64,000 nucleotides of DNA from Lactobacillus hominis DSM 23910 = CRBIP 24.179 (GCF_000296835.1 NZ_CAKE01000001.1:168176-232175); one strand, 5' to 3'; positions 19,976-31,008 are shown, numbered from the stretch's first letter. A program made the numbers and translations. Notes: generated by a model not told the origin, from the sequence alone.

Positions 19976-20569
19976 GTGAGTAAAGAAGAATTTCCGCATG
20001 AAAAAGATTTAGATCAAAAGCAAAAGGTTACCCCAGATGAGGCAAAAGAAGCTGAAAAGAAAGCTAAAGATACTAAGCCTCAAGAAAAACAAAATGATTC
20101 GCAACTAGAGGTTTTAAAGGCAAAGGTTGCTGAATTAGCAGATGCTAGCAAGACGTTAGAAGATAAGTATTTAAGAAGCGAAGCTGAGATTCAAAATATG
20201 CAAGCTCGTTATACGAAAGAAAGAGCCCAACTTATTAAATATGAATCTCAAAGCTTAGCTAAGGATGTTTTGCCAGCAATGGATAATCTTGAAAGAGCCT
20301 TAGCTGTAAAAGCTGATGATGAAGCTTCAAAACAACTTAAAAAGGGTGTACAAATGACTTTGGATTCATTAGTTAAGGCAATGAAGGATCATGGAATTGT
20401 TGAAATTGAAGCTGAAGGCCAAAAATTTGATCCAAATGTTCATCAAGCTGTACAAACTGTTGCAGCAAAAGATGATTCACAAAAGGACCAAGTCGTTCAA
20501 GTTTTGCAAAAAGGATATCAATATAAAGATCGAACATTAAGACCAGCAATGGTTGTTGTTGCTCAATAA
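19976..20569 (+). CDS. grpE: Nucleotide exchange factor GrpE
   Basis: 197 residues from GTG, after AAAGGAGG. It releases ADP from DnaK. A charged, disordered N-terminus of about 40 residues leads into a long coiled coil ([26 protein letters not shown] in heptads), then the beta-wing domain containing MDNLERAL and the C-terminal HQAVQTV and [18 protein letters not shown] segments. It is the second gene of hrcA-grpE-dnaK-dnaJ. Confidence 0.96.
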   Translation: MSKEEFPHEKDLDQKQKVTPDEAKEAEKKAKDTKPQEKQNDSQLEVLKAKVAELADASKTLEDKYLRSEAEIQNMQARYTKERAQLIKYESQSLAKDVLPAMDNLERALAVKADDEASKQLKKGVQMTLDSLVKAMKDHGIVEIEAEGQKFDPNVHQAVQTVAAKDDSQKDQVVQVLQKGYQYKDRTLRPAMVVVAQ

Positions 20570-20586
20570 AGAAAGGAAGCTTACAT

Positions 20587-22458
20587 ATGTCAAAAGTTAT
20601 TGGTATTGACTTAGGTACTACTAACTCAGCAGTTGCAGTATTGGAAGGTAAAGAACCAAAGATTATTACTAATCCAGAAGGTAACCGTACTACTCCTTCT
20701 GTAGTTGCATTTAAAGATGGTGAAATTCAAGTAGGTGAAGTAGCAAAGCGTCAAGCAATTACTAACCCTAACACTATTACTTCAATCAAGCGTCACATGG
20801 GTGAAGCTGGATACAAGGTTAAGGTGGGAGATAAGGAATACACTCCTCAAGAAATTTCTGCTATGATCTTGCAATACATCAAGAAATTCTCAGAAGACTA
20901 CTTAGGTGAAAAGGTTACTGATGCAGTTATTACTGTTCCTGCATACTTTAACGATGCACAACGTCAAGCTACTAAAGATGCTGGTAAGATTGCTGGACTT
21001 AACGTTCAAAGAATTGTTAACGAACCAACTGCTTCAGCTTTAGCTTACGGTCTAGATAAAGATGAAGCAGACGAAAAGATCTTGGTTTACGACCTTGGTG
21101 GTGGTACTTTCGATGTTTCCGTTCTTGAATTAGGTGACGGAGTATTCCAAGTATTATCAACTAATGGTGATACTCACCTTGGTGGTGATGACTTTGATAA
21201 CCGTATTATGGATTGGTTAATCAAGAACTTTAAAGATGAAAATGGTATTGACTTATCTAAGGACAAGATGGCACTTCAACGTTTGAAGGATGCTGCTGAA
21301 AAAGCTAAGAAAGACTTGTCAGGAGTTTCTCAAACTCACATTTCTCTTCCATTCATCTCAGCAGGAGAAAGCGGTCCACTTCACCTTGAAGCTGACTTAA
21401 CTCGTGCTAAGTTTGACGAATTAACTAATGACTTAGTTGAAAAGACTAAGATTCCATTTGATAACGCCTTAAAAGATGCTGGTTTAACTGTAAACGACAT
21501 CAGCAAGGTTATCTTAAACGGTGGTTCAACTCGTATTCCTGCAGTTCAAGAAGCTGTTAAGAAATGGGCTGGCAAAGAACCTGACCACTCAATCAACCCT
21601 GATGAAGCCGTAGCTTTGGGTGCTGCTATTCAAGGCGGTGTTATCTCAGGTGATGTTAAGGATATCGTTTTACTTGATGTTACTCCATTATCACTTGGTA
21701 TTGAAACAATGGGTGGTGTCTTCACTAAGTTAATCGACAGAAACACTACTATCCCAACTTCAAAGAGTCAAATTTTCTCAACTGCTGCTGATAATCAACC
21801 AGCCGTAGATGTTCACGTATTACAAGGTGAACGTCCAATGGCAGCTGACGACAAGACTTTAGGACGCTTTGAATTAACTGACATTCCACCAGCACCACGT
21901 GGCGTTCCTCAAATTCAAGTTACCTTTGATATTGATAAAAACGGTATCGTAAACGTATCTGCTAAGGATATGGGTACTGGTAAGGAACAAAAGATTACCA
22001 TTAAGAGTTCTTCTGGTTTATCTGATGAAGAAATCAAGCGTATGCAAAAAGAAGCTGAAGAACACGCTGATGAAGATAAGAAGAAGAAGGAAGAAGTTGA
22101 TTTACGTAACGAAGTAGATCAATTGATCTTCACTACCGAAAAGACTTTGAAAGAAGTTAAGGGTAAAGTTAGCGATGATGAAGTCAAGAAAGTACAAGAT
22201 GCTTTGGATGACTTAAAGAAAGCTCAAAAAGACAACAACTTAGATGAAATGAAGTCTAAGAAGGATGCTCTATCAAAAGTTGCTCAAGACTTAGCTGTTA
22301 AACTTTACCAACAAAATGGTGGCGCTCAAGGTGCAGCTGGTCAAGCTGGTCCTCAAGCAGGCCCACAAGGTCCACAAAATGATGGTAGCAACAACTCAAA
22401 TAATGATGGTGGTCCAACAGTTGATGGCGACTTTCATAAAGTAGACCCAGATAAGTAA
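20587..22458 (+). CDS. dnaK: Chaperone DnaK (Hsp70)
   Basis: 623 residues, slightly longer than usual for Gram-positive DnaK because of a Gly/Gln/Asn-rich tail. The ATPase domain shows [28 protein letters not shown] and [13 protein letters not shown]. The linker [15 protein letters not shown] and the substrate-binding domain follow, then a helical lid and the tail rich in QAG and PQGPQND. It lacks the roughly 24-residue insert of Gram-negative DnaK in the ATPase domain, as expected for Firmicutes. Confidence 0.98.
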   Translation: MSKVIGIDLGTTNSAVAVLEGKEPKIITNPEGNRTTPSVVAFKDGEIQVGEVAKRQAITNPNTITSIKRHMGEAGYKVKVGDKEYTPQEISAMILQYIKKFSEDYLGEKVTDAVITVPAYFNDAQRQATKDAGKIAGLNVQRIVNEPTASALAYGLDKDEADEKILVYDLGGGTFDVSVLELGDGVFQVLSTNGDTHLGGDDFDNRIMDWLIKNFKDENGIDLSKDKMALQRLKDAAEKAKKDLSGVSQTHISLPFISAGESGPLHLEADLTRAKFDELTNDLVEKTKIPFDNALKDAGLTVNDISKVILNGGSTRIPAVQEAVKKWAGKEPDHSINPDEAVALGAAIQGGVISGDVKDIVLLDVTPLSLGIETMGGVFTKLIDRNTTIPTSKSQIFSTAADNQPAVDVHVLQGERPMAADDKTLGRFELTDIPPAPRGVPQIQVTFDIDKNGIVNVSAKDMGTGKEQKITIKSSSGLSDEEIKRMQKEAEEHADEDKKKKEEVDLRNEVDQLIFTTEKTLKEVKGKVSDDEVKKVQDALDDLKKAQKDNNLDEMKSKKDALSKVAQDLAVKLYQQNGGAQGAAGQAGPQAGPQGPQNDGSNNSNNDGGPTVDGDFHKVDPDK

Positions 22459-22482
22459 AGCAGGTATAATAGACTGGATCAA

Positions 22483-22519
22483 AAAAGAAAAGAACTGCGC
22501 TTTGTAGTTCTTTTCTTTT
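22483..22519 (+). terminator. Hairpin terminator between dnaK and dnaJ
   Basis: A 14-bp perfect stem, AAAAGAAAAGAACT (22483-22496) with AGTTCTTTTCTTTT (22506-22519), and a nine-base loop. It would let dnaK transcripts outnumber dnaJ transcripts, or could act as a 3' stabiliser. An isolated TATAAT at 22464-22469 may be the -10 of a weak dnaJ promoter, but no -35 supports it. Confidence 0.75.
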
Positions 22520-22540
22520 GTAAATTAAAGGAGCTTTTAT

Positions 22541-23698
22541 ATGGCACAACGTGATTATTACGAAGTTCTGGGCGTTGATAAAAATGCTAGCGATGCTGAT
22601 ATTAATAAGGCATACCGTAAATTAGCGAAAAAGTATCACCCTGACTTAAACCATGAACCTGGTGCTGAAGAAAAATATAAAGAAGTAAACGAAGCCTATG
22701 AAGTGCTTCATGACAAACAAAAAAGAGCTCAATACGATCAATTTGGTCAAGCAGGTGTAAATGGCCAAGGTGGCTTTGGCGGCGCAGGATTCGGTGGATC
22801 TGGAGCTCAATACACTAACTTTAATGGTGGCTTTGGTGATTTCACCGATATCTTTAGTGACTTGTTTGGCGGTGGCGGACGTAGACGTGCTGATCCAACT
22901 GCACCACAAAAAGGTCAAGATTTAGATTACACTTTAGAAATTGACTTTATGGATGCCATTAAAGGTAAAAAGACCCAAGTTAGCTATGATCGTAGCGAGG
23001 TTTGTGAAGCTTGTCATGGATCTGGTGCTGAAAAGGGTACTCATCCAATTACCTGTGATAAATGTCATGGAACTGGTGTAATGACGATTTCTCGTCAAAC
23101 ACCATTCGGCATGATGCGGCAGCAAACTACCTGTGATAAGTGTCATGGTAAAGGACAGATTATTGAACACCCTTGTCCAACTTGTCATGGCGAAGGTACT
23201 GTTCAAAAACGTCATACTGTTGAAATTGATGTTCCAGCTGGGATTGATAATGGCCAACAATTGCGTAAGAGTGGCGATGGTGAAGCTGGTAAAAATGGTG
23301 GTCCTTACGGTGACTTATATATTGTCTTTAAAGTTAAACCAAGTAAGAAGTTTACTAGAAGAGGGACAACTATTTATACTGAAGTACCAATTTCCTTTGC
23401 TCAAGCAGCGCTAGGCGATCAAATCCAAGTTGATACTGTTGACGGCAAGGTTACTTTAAAGATTCCAGCAGGTACGCAGCCTAATACCCACTTCAAACTT
23501 CGCGGTCAAGGTGTACCACACTTAAATAGCACTGGTCGTGGCGATCAAGAAACTACCGTTAATGTGGTTATTCCTAAAAAGATGAACGATAAGCAAAAAG
23601 AGGCTTTAGTTGATTATGTTAAAGCTGGTGGTGGTAATATTACCCCACAAGAAAAGAACTTCTTTGAACGTTTGAAGGATAAACTTAACGGAGAATAA
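22541..23698 (+). CDS. dnaJ: Chaperone DnaJ (Hsp40, type A)
   Basis: 385 residues. It delivers substrates to DnaK and stimulates its ATPase. J domain (1-70) with [10 protein letters not shown] containing HPD; a Gly/Phe-rich stretch (about 75-115); a zinc-binding centre with four repeats [24 protein letters not shown] and CPTCHGEG; and the C-terminal substrate-binding domains. AAAGGAG lies upstream of the ATG. Confidence 0.98.
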   Translation: MAQRDYYEVLGVDKNASDADINKAYRKLAKKYHPDLNHEPGAEEKYKEVNEAYEVLHDKQKRAQYDQFGQAGVNGQGGFGGAGFGGSGAQYTNFNGGFGDFTDIFSDLFGGGGRRRADPTAPQKGQDLDYTLEIDFMDAIKGKKTQVSYDRSEVCEACHGSGAEKGTHPITCDKCHGTGVMTISRQTPFGMMRQQTTCDKCHGKGQIIEHPCPTCHGEGTVQKRHTVEIDVPAGIDNGQQLRKSGDGEAGKNGGPYGDLYIVFKVKPSKKFTRRGTTIYTEVPISFAQAALGDQIQVDTVDGKVTLKIPAGTQPNTHFKLRGQGVPHLNSTGRGDQETTVNVVIPKKMNDKQKEALVDYVKAGGGNITPQEKNFFERLKDKLNGE

Positions 23699-23749
23699 AA
23701 AAACGCATATCTAGGAACTAGTTAGCTAGCCCTTAGGTATGCGTTTTTG
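23696..23749. terminator. Bidirectional terminator between dnaJ and the Nudix gene
   Basis: A-rich 5' arm AAAAAACGCATA near 23697-23709 pairs with TATGCGTTTTT near 23738-23748. The stem extends with a few mismatches through CTA and TAG, and an inner CTAG-TTAG-CTAG can form. The A run and T run serve both strands, fitting the convergent genes. Confidence 0.75.
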
Positions 23750-24178
23750 TTAGTTATTTAAGAGATATGAATTAGCTTGTTTGAAAGAGGAAACTAAATC
23801 TGGATAATCATTAAGTAATGTTAAAGCATCGTGATAGTTAAACCAATTTGCTTGCTTGATTTCACTAGGTTGAACTTTAATTATTTGTCCTTCAACTGCT
23901 TTGGCAAGGTAAAGAGTAACTGTTTTTTCAATATTTTCAGTTACTTGGTAAGTAAAATTAGTAGAAAAATCAAAATCGAATATTGGTTTTAAACCAACTT
24001 CTTCAAAAACTTCTCTTTGTGCAGCTTGATGGTGAGTTTCTATATCTTCAAGATGTCCTTTAGGAAAACTCCAATAGCTTGGGAATTGTTTATAAGCTTG
24101 GCTTTTACTTAATAAAAACTCAAGTTTATTTAACTTCTTACGCCAGATAATTGCTCCAGCTGATTCTTTATGTTTCAT
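23750..24178 (-). CDS. Nudix hydrolase, diadenosine tetraphosphatase-like
   Basis: 142 residues with a full Nudix box: GHLEDIE, seven residues, then REVFEEVG (about 43-65). The start KHKESAGAIIWRK and the PSYWSFPKGHLE segment resemble bacterial Ap4A-type hydrolases, which remove stress dinucleotides. Substrate is inferred from resemblance. The ATG on the minus strand is preceded by TTGGAGGAATAAC. It is divergent from lepA. Confidence 0.8.
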   Translation of the reverse strand: MKHKESAGAIIWRKKLNKLEFLLSKSQAYKQFPSYWSFPKGHLEDIETHHQAAQREVFEEVGLKPIFDFDFSTNFTYQVTENIEKTVTLYLAKAVEGQIIKVQPSEIKQANWFNYHDALTLLNDYPDLVSSFKQANSYLLNN

Positions 24179-24279
24179 TGTTATTCCTCCAAATAATAAT
24201 GTTTAATTTTAACTTATAGAAAATAATTAATCTAGCGTAAAATAATCAATAAGAATTTTAACTTACTGCAAGCCTTTGA

Positions 24280-24285
24280 TATAAT
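24280..24285 (+). promoter_or_regulatory. Candidate extended -10 of the lepA promoter
   Basis: TGATATAAT: a perfect TATAAT preceded by TG and one base, 24 bases upstream of the lepA ATG. No convincing -35 is seen, which is tolerable for an extended -10. Confidence 0.5.
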
Positions 24286-24308
24286 TGAGAAAGCGAAAAG
24301 GTGAGTAT

Positions 24309-26147
24309 ATGGATATTAAAAAATTACAAGATTATCAAAAACACATCCGAAATTTTTCAATCGTAGCCCACATTGACCATGGTAAGTCTACGATTGCTGA
24401 CCGTATCTTAGAATTGACTGATACGGTTTCAGAAAGACAAATGAAAAATCAATTGCTTGATGATATGCCACTTGAGCGTCAACGTGGAATTACCATTAAG
24501 TTAAACTCAGTTGAAGTTAAGTACCATGCTAAAGATGGTGAAACTTATATTTTTCACTTGATTGACACACCAGGACACGTCGACTTTTCTTATGAAGTGT
24601 CGCGTTCACTAGCAGCTTGTGAAGGAGCTTTGCTAGTTGTTGATGCAACGCAAGGTGTACAAGCACAGACTTTAGCTAACACTTATTTAGCAATTGATGA
24701 TGATTTGGAAATTTTACCAGTTATCAATAAGATTGACCTGCCATCTGCCGATCCAGATATGTGTAAGGGTGAAATCGAAGAAATGATTGGTCTTGATGCT
24801 TCAGATGCTGTTGAAGTTTCAGGAAAAACTGGTCAAGGTATTCCAGAATTATTGGAAGAAATTGTAAAAAAAGTGCCAGCTCCAGCAGGTGATTTAACTG
24901 CACCATTAAAGGCCTTAATCTTTGATTCAAAATATGACGATTATCGCGGAGTCGTGCTAGCTGTTCGCATTGAAGAAGGAACAGTAAAGCCAGGCGATAA
25001 GATCAGAATTATGAATACAGGTAAAGAATTTGAAGTTACTGAAGTTGGTGTTTCAAGTCCGCATCCCGTTAAAAAAGATATGTTAATTGCTGGAGATGTA
25101 GGCTATTTAACAGCTAATATTAAGTCAGTTCGTGAAACTCGTGTTGGTGATACAATTACTAGCGCTGAAAATCCAACTGAAAAACCACTTCCCGGCTATC
25201 GTCAAATTCCGCCAATGGTATATTCTGGTATGTATCCAGTTGATAACCAAAAATACGATGATTTAAAAGAAGCTTTGCAAAAACTGCAATTAAACGATGC
25301 AGCTTTAGAGTTTGAACCAGAAACCTCGCAAGCACTTGGATTTGGTTTTCGTTGTGGCTTTTTAGGATTGCTTCACATGGACGTTGTTCAAGAACGTCTT
25401 GAGCAAGAATTTGGTATGGATTTAATCATGACTGCACCAAGTGTGGACTATCACGCAATCATGAATGACGGTTCGACCAAGTTAATCGAAAATCCGGCTG
25501 AATTGCCTGATGCAGGTGAATACCAAGAAGTCCAAGAGCCTTATGTTAAGGCTGAAATTATGGTGCCTAATGATTACGTTGGACCGGTTATGGAGTTGTG
25601 CCAAAGAAAACGCGGCGAATTCCAAACCATGGATTATCTTGATAAGTATCGTGTTAATGTCATTTACAAGATGCCGCTAGCTGAAATTATTTTTGATTTC
25701 TTTGATGATTTGAAGTCTTCAACTAAAGGTTATGCTTCTCTTGATTATGAAATCATTGGCTATCGTGCAACTGACTTAGTTAAGATTGATATGTTACTTA
25801 ATAAAGAGCCAATCGATGCCTTGAGCTTTATTGCTCACCGTGATGAAGCCCAAGTTCGTGCTCGTCAGATGACTTCGATGCTCAAGAAGTTAATCCCACG
25901 TCAAAACTTTGAAGTTGATATTCAGGGTGCTATTGGTGCCAAGATTATTTCTCGTGCAACGATTAAGCCATATCGTAAAGATGTTACTTGGAAGATCCAT
26001 ACAGGGGATCCTGACCGTCGTGCAAAACTACTTGAAAAGCAGAAACGCGGTAAAAAGCGCATGAAGGCAGTTGGTCGGGTAGACGTTCCGCAAGATGCAT
26101 TTATGGCAGTTTTGAAGATGAATGACGACGATATCAAAGGAAAGTAG
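24309..26147 (+). CDS. lepA: Elongation factor 4 (LepA)
   Basis: 612 residues. It is a translational GTPase related to EF-G that acts on the 30S/70S ribosome. G domain: [50 protein letters not shown]. Family-specific regions include [21 protein letters not shown] and the C-terminal SGDPDRR-like [23 protein letters not shown] prefer ATG 24309, after AAAGGTGAG, to an upstream in-frame start at 24285, which lies in the promoter. Confidence 0.97.
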   Translation: MDIKKLQDYQKHIRNFSIVAHIDHGKSTIADRILELTDTVSERQMKNQLLDDMPLERQRGITIKLNSVEVKYHAKDGETYIFHLIDTPGHVDFSYEVSRSLAACEGALLVVDATQGVQAQTLANTYLAIDDDLEILPVINKIDLPSADPDMCKGEIEEMIGLDASDAVEVSGKTGQGIPELLEEIVKKVPAPAGDLTAPLKALIFDSKYDDYRGVVLAVRIEEGTVKPGDKIRIMNTGKEFEVTEVGVSSPHPVKKDMLIAGDVGYLTANIKSVRETRVGDTITSAENPTEKPLPGYRQIPPMVYSGMYPVDNQKYDDLKEALQKLQLNDAALEFEPETSQALGFGFRCGFLGLLHMDVVQERLEQEFGMDLIMTAPSVDYHAIMNDGSTKLIENPAELPDAGEYQEVQEPYVKAEIMVPNDYVGPVMELCQRKRGEFQTMDYLDKYRVNVIYKMPLAEIIFDFFDDLKSSTKGYASLDYEIIGYRATDLVKIDMLLNKEPIDALSFIAHRDEAQVRARQMTSMLKKLIPRQNFEVDIQGAIGAKIISRATIKPYRKDVTWKIHTGDPDRRAKLLEKQKRGKKRMKAVGRVDVPQDAFMAVLKMNDDDIKGK

Positions 26148-26156
26148 TATTTAACT

Positions 26157-26855
26157 ATGCCAGAAAATAAAAAAAATAAGAAAAAAACTCCAGCTAAAGT
26201 TACTTGGCTTAGAGTTGCAGCAGTCGTTTTGCTAATTATTGGCTTAGGGATGATCTTTAATAGTCAGATTCGTGATTATATGGTTCGTCAAAATCAAACC
26301 AGTGCCTTGAAAAAGCTTGATAAAAGCACTATCGAAAAAAACGAAAAGAAAAAAGGGATGTTTGATTTTTCTAAAGTGCAAGAAATTGACTTTAGCCAAG
26401 TTACCAAATCTCGTGTTAAAAATACAGCTGATGCCATTGGCGCAATCGCCATTCCTAGCGTGAAGATGTATCTACCCATTATGAAAGGGCTAAGTAACGA
26501 TGCAATGTCGACTGGTGGTGGCACCATGCGTGCTGACCAAGTGATGGGTACGGGTAATTATCCTTTAGCTGGCCACTATATGACGGCTAAGGGCGTATTA
26601 TTTTCTCCTTTAGAAAATGCGCAAGTTGGACAGAAAGTCTACTTAACCAATCTAAAGAAAATCTATGTTTACAAGATTTACATGAAGAAAAAAGTCGATC
26701 CAACTGCAGTTTGGCTAGTTAATAACACTAAACAAAATATCGTTACACTAATTACTTGTGCCGATGGTGGTGTTAACCGCTGGGCAGTGCGTGGTAATTT
26801 AATCAAGACTGAAAAAGCTACGGACAAAAATTTACAGGTGTTTAAATTAAAATAA
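26157..26855 (+). CDS. srtA: Class A sortase (LPXTG transpeptidase)
   Basis: 232 residues. It anchors LPXTG proteins to peptidoglycan on the outer face of the membrane. A very basic N-terminus is followed by one membrane helix (about 16-34) and the sortase barrel. Catalytic residues are visible: H140 in LAGHYMT, C201 in TLITC, R212 in RWAVRGNL. Length and single N-terminal anchor fit the housekeeping class A enzyme. Its TAA shares one base with the recJ ATG. Confidence 0.92.
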   Translation: MPENKKNKKKTPAKVTWLRVAAVVLLIIGLGMIFNSQIRDYMVRQNQTSALKKLDKSTIEKNEKKKGMFDFSKVQEIDFSQVTKSRVKNTADAIGAIAIPSVKMYLPIMKGLSNDAMSTGGGTMRADQVMGTGNYPLAGHYMTAKGVLFSPLENAQVGQKVYLTNLKKIYVYKIYMKKKVDPTAVWLVNNTKQNIVTLITCADGGVNRWAVRGNLIKTEKATDKNLQVFKLK

Positions 26856-29131
26856 TGGAATGGAAACAAAGACAAGCAAGTCCTTTATCACAAGATTTAA
26901 TTGATCAATTTCAACTTAGCCCCTTGCAGGCTAAGTTGTTTTCGTTACGCGGAATAAATACCGCTAAGGATTTATCATTTTGGTTTGATGCAACTGAAGA
27001 AAATCTGGCGGATCCATTTTTGATGCATGACATGGATAAAGCAATTGATCGTATCAACCAAGCAATTGATAATGGCGAAAAAATTACTATTTATGGTGAC
27101 TACGATGCTGATGGAATTACGGCAACGACCATTATGGTTGAAACGCTCCAAATATTAGGCGCCGACGTTCATTTCTTTATTCCCAATCGTTTTAAAGATG
27201 GCTATGGGCCAAGCCTAGATCGTTATAAAGATATTGTGGCTGATGGTACTAAATTAATCATTACTGTCGATAATGGCGTAACTGGAATTGATGAAGTGGC
27301 CTATGCTAAAAAAAATGGCGTTGATACCATTGTAACTGATCACCATACTTTCCAAGACCAAAAACCTGATAGTTACGCCATTGTACACTGCAATTATCCA
27401 GGACAAAAATATCCCTTTGATGACTATTGTGGAGCTGGTGTGGCTTATACGATTGCACGTGCATTAATGCAAGACCCAATGTCTGACATGCTAGAATTGG
27501 CGATGATTGGGACAATTGGCGATATGGTGAAGGTTTCTGGCGAGGGTCACGTTATTGTAAAACGTGGTCTTGAGATGCTTAATCAAACGCAGCGCCCAGG
27601 CTTACGCGCTTTAATAAAATTAGCTGGACTTAATTTAGGCTCTATCAATGAAACAGATATTGGCTTTAATATTGCTCCGCGGCTTAATGCAGTAGGTCGC
27701 TTAGATAATGCGGAATTAGCAGTTGATTTACTTTTAACAGACGATGAGCAGCAAGCTCAAGCTTTAGCTGAAAAAATCGAAAGTTTGAACGAAGAGCGCA
27801 AAGATTTGACAGCAAGCGTTTATCAAGACTGTCTTAAAAGCGTCAAAGACAATGGCTGGGGTCAGCGTAATACTTTGGTCATTTATAATCCTGATTTTCA
27901 CGAAGGAGTATTAGGCTTAGTAGCAAATAAAGTCGTCGAACATACACATAAGCCGACGATAATTTTGACAAAAGGGGAAAATGGTCAACTTAAAGGATCA
28001 GGACGTTCAATTGAAGGAGTTAATTTATTTAATGCTTTGGAGCCGATGAAAGATGAATTACTCACGCAATTTGGTGGCCATGATTTTGCTTGCGGCTTAT
28101 CTTTAGAAGAAGATAACTTAGAAAATTTACGTCAAGCCTTTGAAAAGAGCTTTAAGGTCGAAACTAATTTAGAGAAAAAATACTATGATTTGGAATTAGA
28201 CTTTGATGAAGTGGGAACTGGCATTTTAGAAGAAATTGAGCATGTGGGACCTTTTGGTACTGATAATGAACAGCCTATTTTTTCAATTTCTGAGCCACAA
28301 ATCGAACACTTTTATAAAATCGGCAAAGACAAGACCCACGTTAAATTCGACGTTTCTAAAAATAATAAGAAGCTCGATGTCGTTGGTTTTAACAAGCCGT
28401 TTTTGAATCAAAATTTGATGCCTTTTATTGATCAATTGTTTGTGACGCTTTCAGCTAATCGCTGGCAAAAACGTGTCAGCTTGCAGGCAATGATCGAAGG
28501 AATTAGTTTTGCAGCACCAAGGCTGGCAGTTCCATCACGAATTTTTGATATGCGTCAAGAAAATTACGTGATGGGCTTTGCCGACAAGTATTTGCTCTTT
28601 AATGAGAAAAACCGCTCTTGGGCTGTCAATAACTTGGGTATCGATGAAAGTCGTATTGGCTTAGTTGATGGCTATGATAGCCAAAATGAGAGCATTGTTT
28701 TATTAGACACGCCAAGTGATTCTAAGCAATTAGTGAATGCTTTTGAAAATAGCTATAATCAACTATATTTGCGTTTTTTGGTTGATGAATTGCCAGTGCA
28801 AAATATTCCTAATAAAACTTATTTTGCCAAAACACTCAAATATATTTATACTCATCCTAATTTGCGACCAGAGGATTACCAAAGCGTTGCACCATATCTT
28901 GGCTTAGATTATCAAAGTGTGCTCTTTATTTTGCGAGTGTTTTTTGAATTAAAATTTGTGCGGTATCAAGACGGACACTTAAAACCAGTTGAAAATCCGC
29001 AAAATCAGCCTCTGAATAATTCTAAGTACTTGCAAAAAATAAGTGCTGAATTGAAATTTGTTAGACAATTGAAGACAATGCCGTCGAATCAATTGATTAA
29101 TTATGCTGCTCAATTTAGAAAAAAACTCTAA
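26855..29131 (+). CDS. recJ: Single-stranded-DNA-specific exonuclease RecJ
   Basis: 758 residues, the long Gram-positive form. It degrades single-stranded DNA 5' to 3' in recombination and repair. DHH motifs: YGDYDADGITATTI (about 83-96), TVDNGV and VTDHHTF (about 160); DHHA1 domain with KGSGRSIEGVNLFNAL and GGHDFACGLSL near 400. OB fold and a C-terminal RecJ-specific extension of about 200 residues follow. Translation is coupled to srtA by a one-base overlap. Confidence 0.95.
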   Translation: MEWKQRQASPLSQDLIDQFQLSPLQAKLFSLRGINTAKDLSFWFDATEENLADPFLMHDMDKAIDRINQAIDNGEKITIYGDYDADGITATTIMVETLQILGADVHFFIPNRFKDGYGPSLDRYKDIVADGTKLIITVDNGVTGIDEVAYAKKNGVDTIVTDHHTFQDQKPDSYAIVHCNYPGQKYPFDDYCGAGVAYTIARALMQDPMSDMLELAMIGTIGDMVKVSGEGHVIVKRGLEMLNQTQRPGLRALIKLAGLNLGSINETDIGFNIAPRLNAVGRLDNAELAVDLLLTDDEQQAQALAEKIESLNEERKDLTASVYQDCLKSVKDNGWGQRNTLVIYNPDFHEGVLGLVANKVVEHTHKPTIILTKGENGQLKGSGRSIEGVNLFNALEPMKDELLTQFGGHDFACGLSLEEDNLENLRQAFEKSFKVETNLEKKYYDLELDFDEVGTGILEEIEHVGPFGTDNEQPIFSISEPQIEHFYKIGKDKTHVKFDVSKNNKKLDVVGFNKPFLNQNLMPFIDQLFVTLSANRWQKRVSLQAMIEGISFAAPRLAVPSRIFDMRQENYVMGFADKYLLFNEKNRSWAVNNLGIDESRIGLVDGYDSQNESIVLLDTPSDSKQLVNAFENSYNQLYLRFLVDELPVQNIPNKTYFAKTLKYIYTHPNLRPEDYQSVAPYLGLDYQSVLFILRVFFELKFVRYQDGHLKPVENPQNQPLNNSKYLQKISAELKFVRQLKTMPSNQLINYAAQFRKKL

Positions 29132-29223
29132 ATCAATGATTTTACGGGCTTTTTCTGGTAAAATATAACAGTCAAACGGATTAACCGTTATTTTTGAAAA
29201 GGTCAAATGGAGGAATACTTTTC

Positions 29224-29751
29224 ATGGCTATTGATTTTAAGAAGTACATTGCAAGCGTACAAGATTTTCCTAACAAGGGGATTGTATTTAGAGATATCAC
29301 TCCAATCTTGCAAGATGGTGACTTATACAGACAAGCTACTCATAAATTAGCTGAATACGCTAAAAGTCGCGATGCTGAAGTAATCGTAGGACCAGAAGCA
29401 CGTGGCTTTATCGTAGGATGCCCAGTGGCTACAGAATTGGGAGTTGGCTTTGTTCCAGCTCGTAAGCCGCATAAGTTACCTAGAGAAGTAGAAAGTGCTT
29501 CATATGACTTGGAATATGGCTCAAATGTTTTGGAAATGCACAAAGATGCAATCAAGCCCGGTCAAAAAGTTGTCATCTGCGATGACTTGATGGCTACTGC
29601 TGGAACTTTGCATGCCACTAAGGAATTGGTCGAAAGACTTGGCGGCGAAGTTGTTGGTGCTGCATTTTACATTGAATTACCTGACTTAAAGGGTAGAGAA
29701 AAATTCCCTGATACAGATATTTATTCATTAGTTCAATATCACGGAGCTTAA
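29224..29751 (+). CDS. apt: Adenine phosphoribosyltransferase
   Basis: 175 residues. It salvages adenine to AMP using PRPP. The PRPP-binding motif is [16 protein letters not shown] (about 117-132), and [15 protein letters not shown] lies near 58. ATG 29224 is 10 bases after GGAGG; an earlier start at 29194 would include that site. It often follows recJ in lactobacilli. Confidence 0.96.
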   Translation: MAIDFKKYIASVQDFPNKGIVFRDITPILQDGDLYRQATHKLAEYAKSRDAEVIVGPEARGFIVGCPVATELGVGFVPARKPHKLPREVESASYDLEYGSNVLEMHKDAIKPGQKVVICDDLMATAGTLHATKELVERLGGEVVGAAFYIELPDLKGREKFPDTDIYSLVQYHGA

Positions 29752-29765
29752 TGATAAATTTATTC

Positions 29766-29808
29766 AGCCCAGCTACTTAGTTAAATGCTAGATAGCTGGG
29801 CTTTTTTT
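29766..29808 (+). terminator. Rho-independent terminator after apt
   Basis: AGCCCAGCTA (29766-29775) pairs perfectly with TAGCTGGGCT (29793-29802), followed by seven T. It closes the lepA-srtA-recJ-apt run. Confidence 0.9.
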
Positions 29809-29839
29809 GCATTTTGGGGTTAATTTTCCTGTGTAGATG

Positions 29840-29848
29840 TGATAAGAT
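29840..29848 (+). promoter_or_regulatory. Candidate promoter of the ComK-like gene
   Basis: TGATAAGAT at 29840-29848 is an extended -10 form with one mismatch to TATAAT. The -35 region is poor. About 90 bases of leader precede the ATG at 29940. Confidence 0.35.
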
Positions 29849-29939
29849 CTTGCTTACAAATAAAATAAAACAAAACAATAAACAATAAGCAGACAAATAA
29901 GCAAAAACATATGCTGCTAAATCTAGAAAGAGAGAAGGG

Positions 29940-30800
29940 ATGAATAAAAGATTTAATTTGCATCTGCTTACTAATAACCTTCCCAAAGCAAAAAAGTATC
30001 GTGTCTTAAGTAAAGAAAAAATCACTGAATATCTAAAACAACGCAGCTTCATTAAGTACGTTCATGAAGATTCAAATTATCGCTTTAATAAAGATGTCAT
30101 TGCCGTTTACAATTTTGAAGGTCAGTTATTAAATGGCAAATATGCAAGCTTTATTATCGATGCTAAAAAAGGCTTTATCCTGAGTAAAAAAACGCCCAAA
30201 CGTATGTTACATCATATGTTTAATCATCAGTTACTGGCTAATGTATCTTTGCAAAAGATGATCAACCAAATTCTCAATATTAAGTTTCACCATGGTGTGT
30301 CATTATGGCAGTATGCTTTTGCTTCAATCAATGGATACTGTGATAAAAGTAGCGACTGGGTGGGACTACATCAGATGGTGGATTATAAATGTAAAGCTTG
30401 CAGCGTAGTTTTAACAAGCAAAAAGATTCATGGCGTCCAATATCAATTCGTTTTTGAGCATGGACAAAAGCACTTTGCCAAAAGGCTCAATGAAGCAATT
30501 ACCCATAATTGGGTAATGAGCAAGTTAATCGAAAACACAATTGCTCAGCATGGCTGGCATATTCATGAATGCGGAAAAATAAGTCAAGAAAAGACGCTAC
30601 TCACTAATGAAGACTACTTAATTAAAAAAGATATTGTTAAAGATGATGAGCATCTGTTAAAAGAACTCGTTGATCAAATGCGACATGCTTGCTATGAAAA
30701 TTTTGGTAAAGCAATGTTTAGTGATTTAGGGATGGAATTTAATATGGATGATTTTAACCATATTAAGCGTAAAGCAGAACGCAAACTTTCAATTATGTAG
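29940..30800 (+). CDS. ComK-like competence transcription factor (tentative)
   Basis: 286 residues, basic, no membrane helix. By eye its middle follows the ComK pattern: AVYNFE near 55 (ComK has LYPFE-like), then a strand ending FILSKKTPKRML, then YAFASINGY (ComK FPT-S), SSDWVGLHQMVDYK (ComK CGW-H) and YQFVFEHGQKHF (ComK V-F-NG). Against it: the protein is about 100 residues longer than B. subtilis ComK, with extra N- and C-terminal parts, and lacks the GRK-GT segment. A small sigma factor related to competence sigma factors follows 200 bases later, supporting a regulatory role. It has its own terminator. Confidence 0.5.
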   Translation: MNKRFNLHLLTNNLPKAKKYRVLSKEKITEYLKQRSFIKYVHEDSNYRFNKDVIAVYNFEGQLLNGKYASFIIDAKKGFILSKKTPKRMLHHMFNHQLLANVSLQKMINQILNIKFHHGVSLWQYAFASINGYCDKSSDWVGLHQMVDYKCKACSVVLTSKKIHGVQYQFVFEHGQKHFAKRLNEAITHNWVMSKLIENTIAQHGWHIHECGKISQEKTLLTNEDYLIKKDIVKDDEHLLKELVDQMRHACYENFGKAMFSDLGMEFNMDDFNHIKRKAERKLSIM

Positions 30801-30827
30801 GCTAGTTCGACAAGAACTAGCTTTTTT
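30801..30827 (+). terminator. Terminator after the ComK-like gene
   Basis: GCTAGTTC (30801-30808), five-base loop, GAACTAGC (30814-30821), then six T. It begins immediately after the stop codon and separates this gene from the sigma factor. Confidence 0.88.
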
Positions 30828-30970
30828 GTATCCAAGCTTGAATATGTGAAAAAGCTGGTAAGCCAGCATTTTATTTTTTAAACTAGAAAAGAGATGCTGT
30901 TATATCAGGTATTGATTAATGTTTAAGCTTGGATTTTTTTGAAGAATAAAACTTGATAATTTATTACTTG

Positions 30971-31006
30971 CACAAGCGCTTGTGACATTTAATTACGAGG
31001 TCACAA
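30971..31006 (+). promoter_or_regulatory. Palindromes ahead of the sigma-factor gene
   Basis: CACAAGCGCTTGTG at 30971-30984 is a perfect 14-bp palindrome. Overlapping it, TTGTGAC (30980-30986) and GTCACAA (31000-31006) form an inverted repeat whose loop and base hold the GAGG binding site. The first could be a DNA operator; the second could fold in mRNA and limit access to the start at 31009. The rest of 30828-30970 contains only a small GCTGG-TAAG-CCAGC hairpin. Confidence 0.45.
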
Positions 31007-31008
31007 TA

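Noticed and set aside
22464..22469. TATAAT between dnaK and dnaJ as an independent dnaJ promoter
   Set aside because: No -35 at a usable distance and no extended -10; kept only as a remark under the terminator.
30854..30867. Small hairpin GCTGG-TAAG-CCAGC as a second terminator
   Set aside because: A five-pair stem with a broken T run, right after a strong terminator; too weak to call.
30971..30984. Palindrome CACAAGCGCTTGTG read as a catabolite (cre) site
   Set aside because: It shares AAGCGCTT with symmetric cre sites, but the required outer TG and CA positions are not present.
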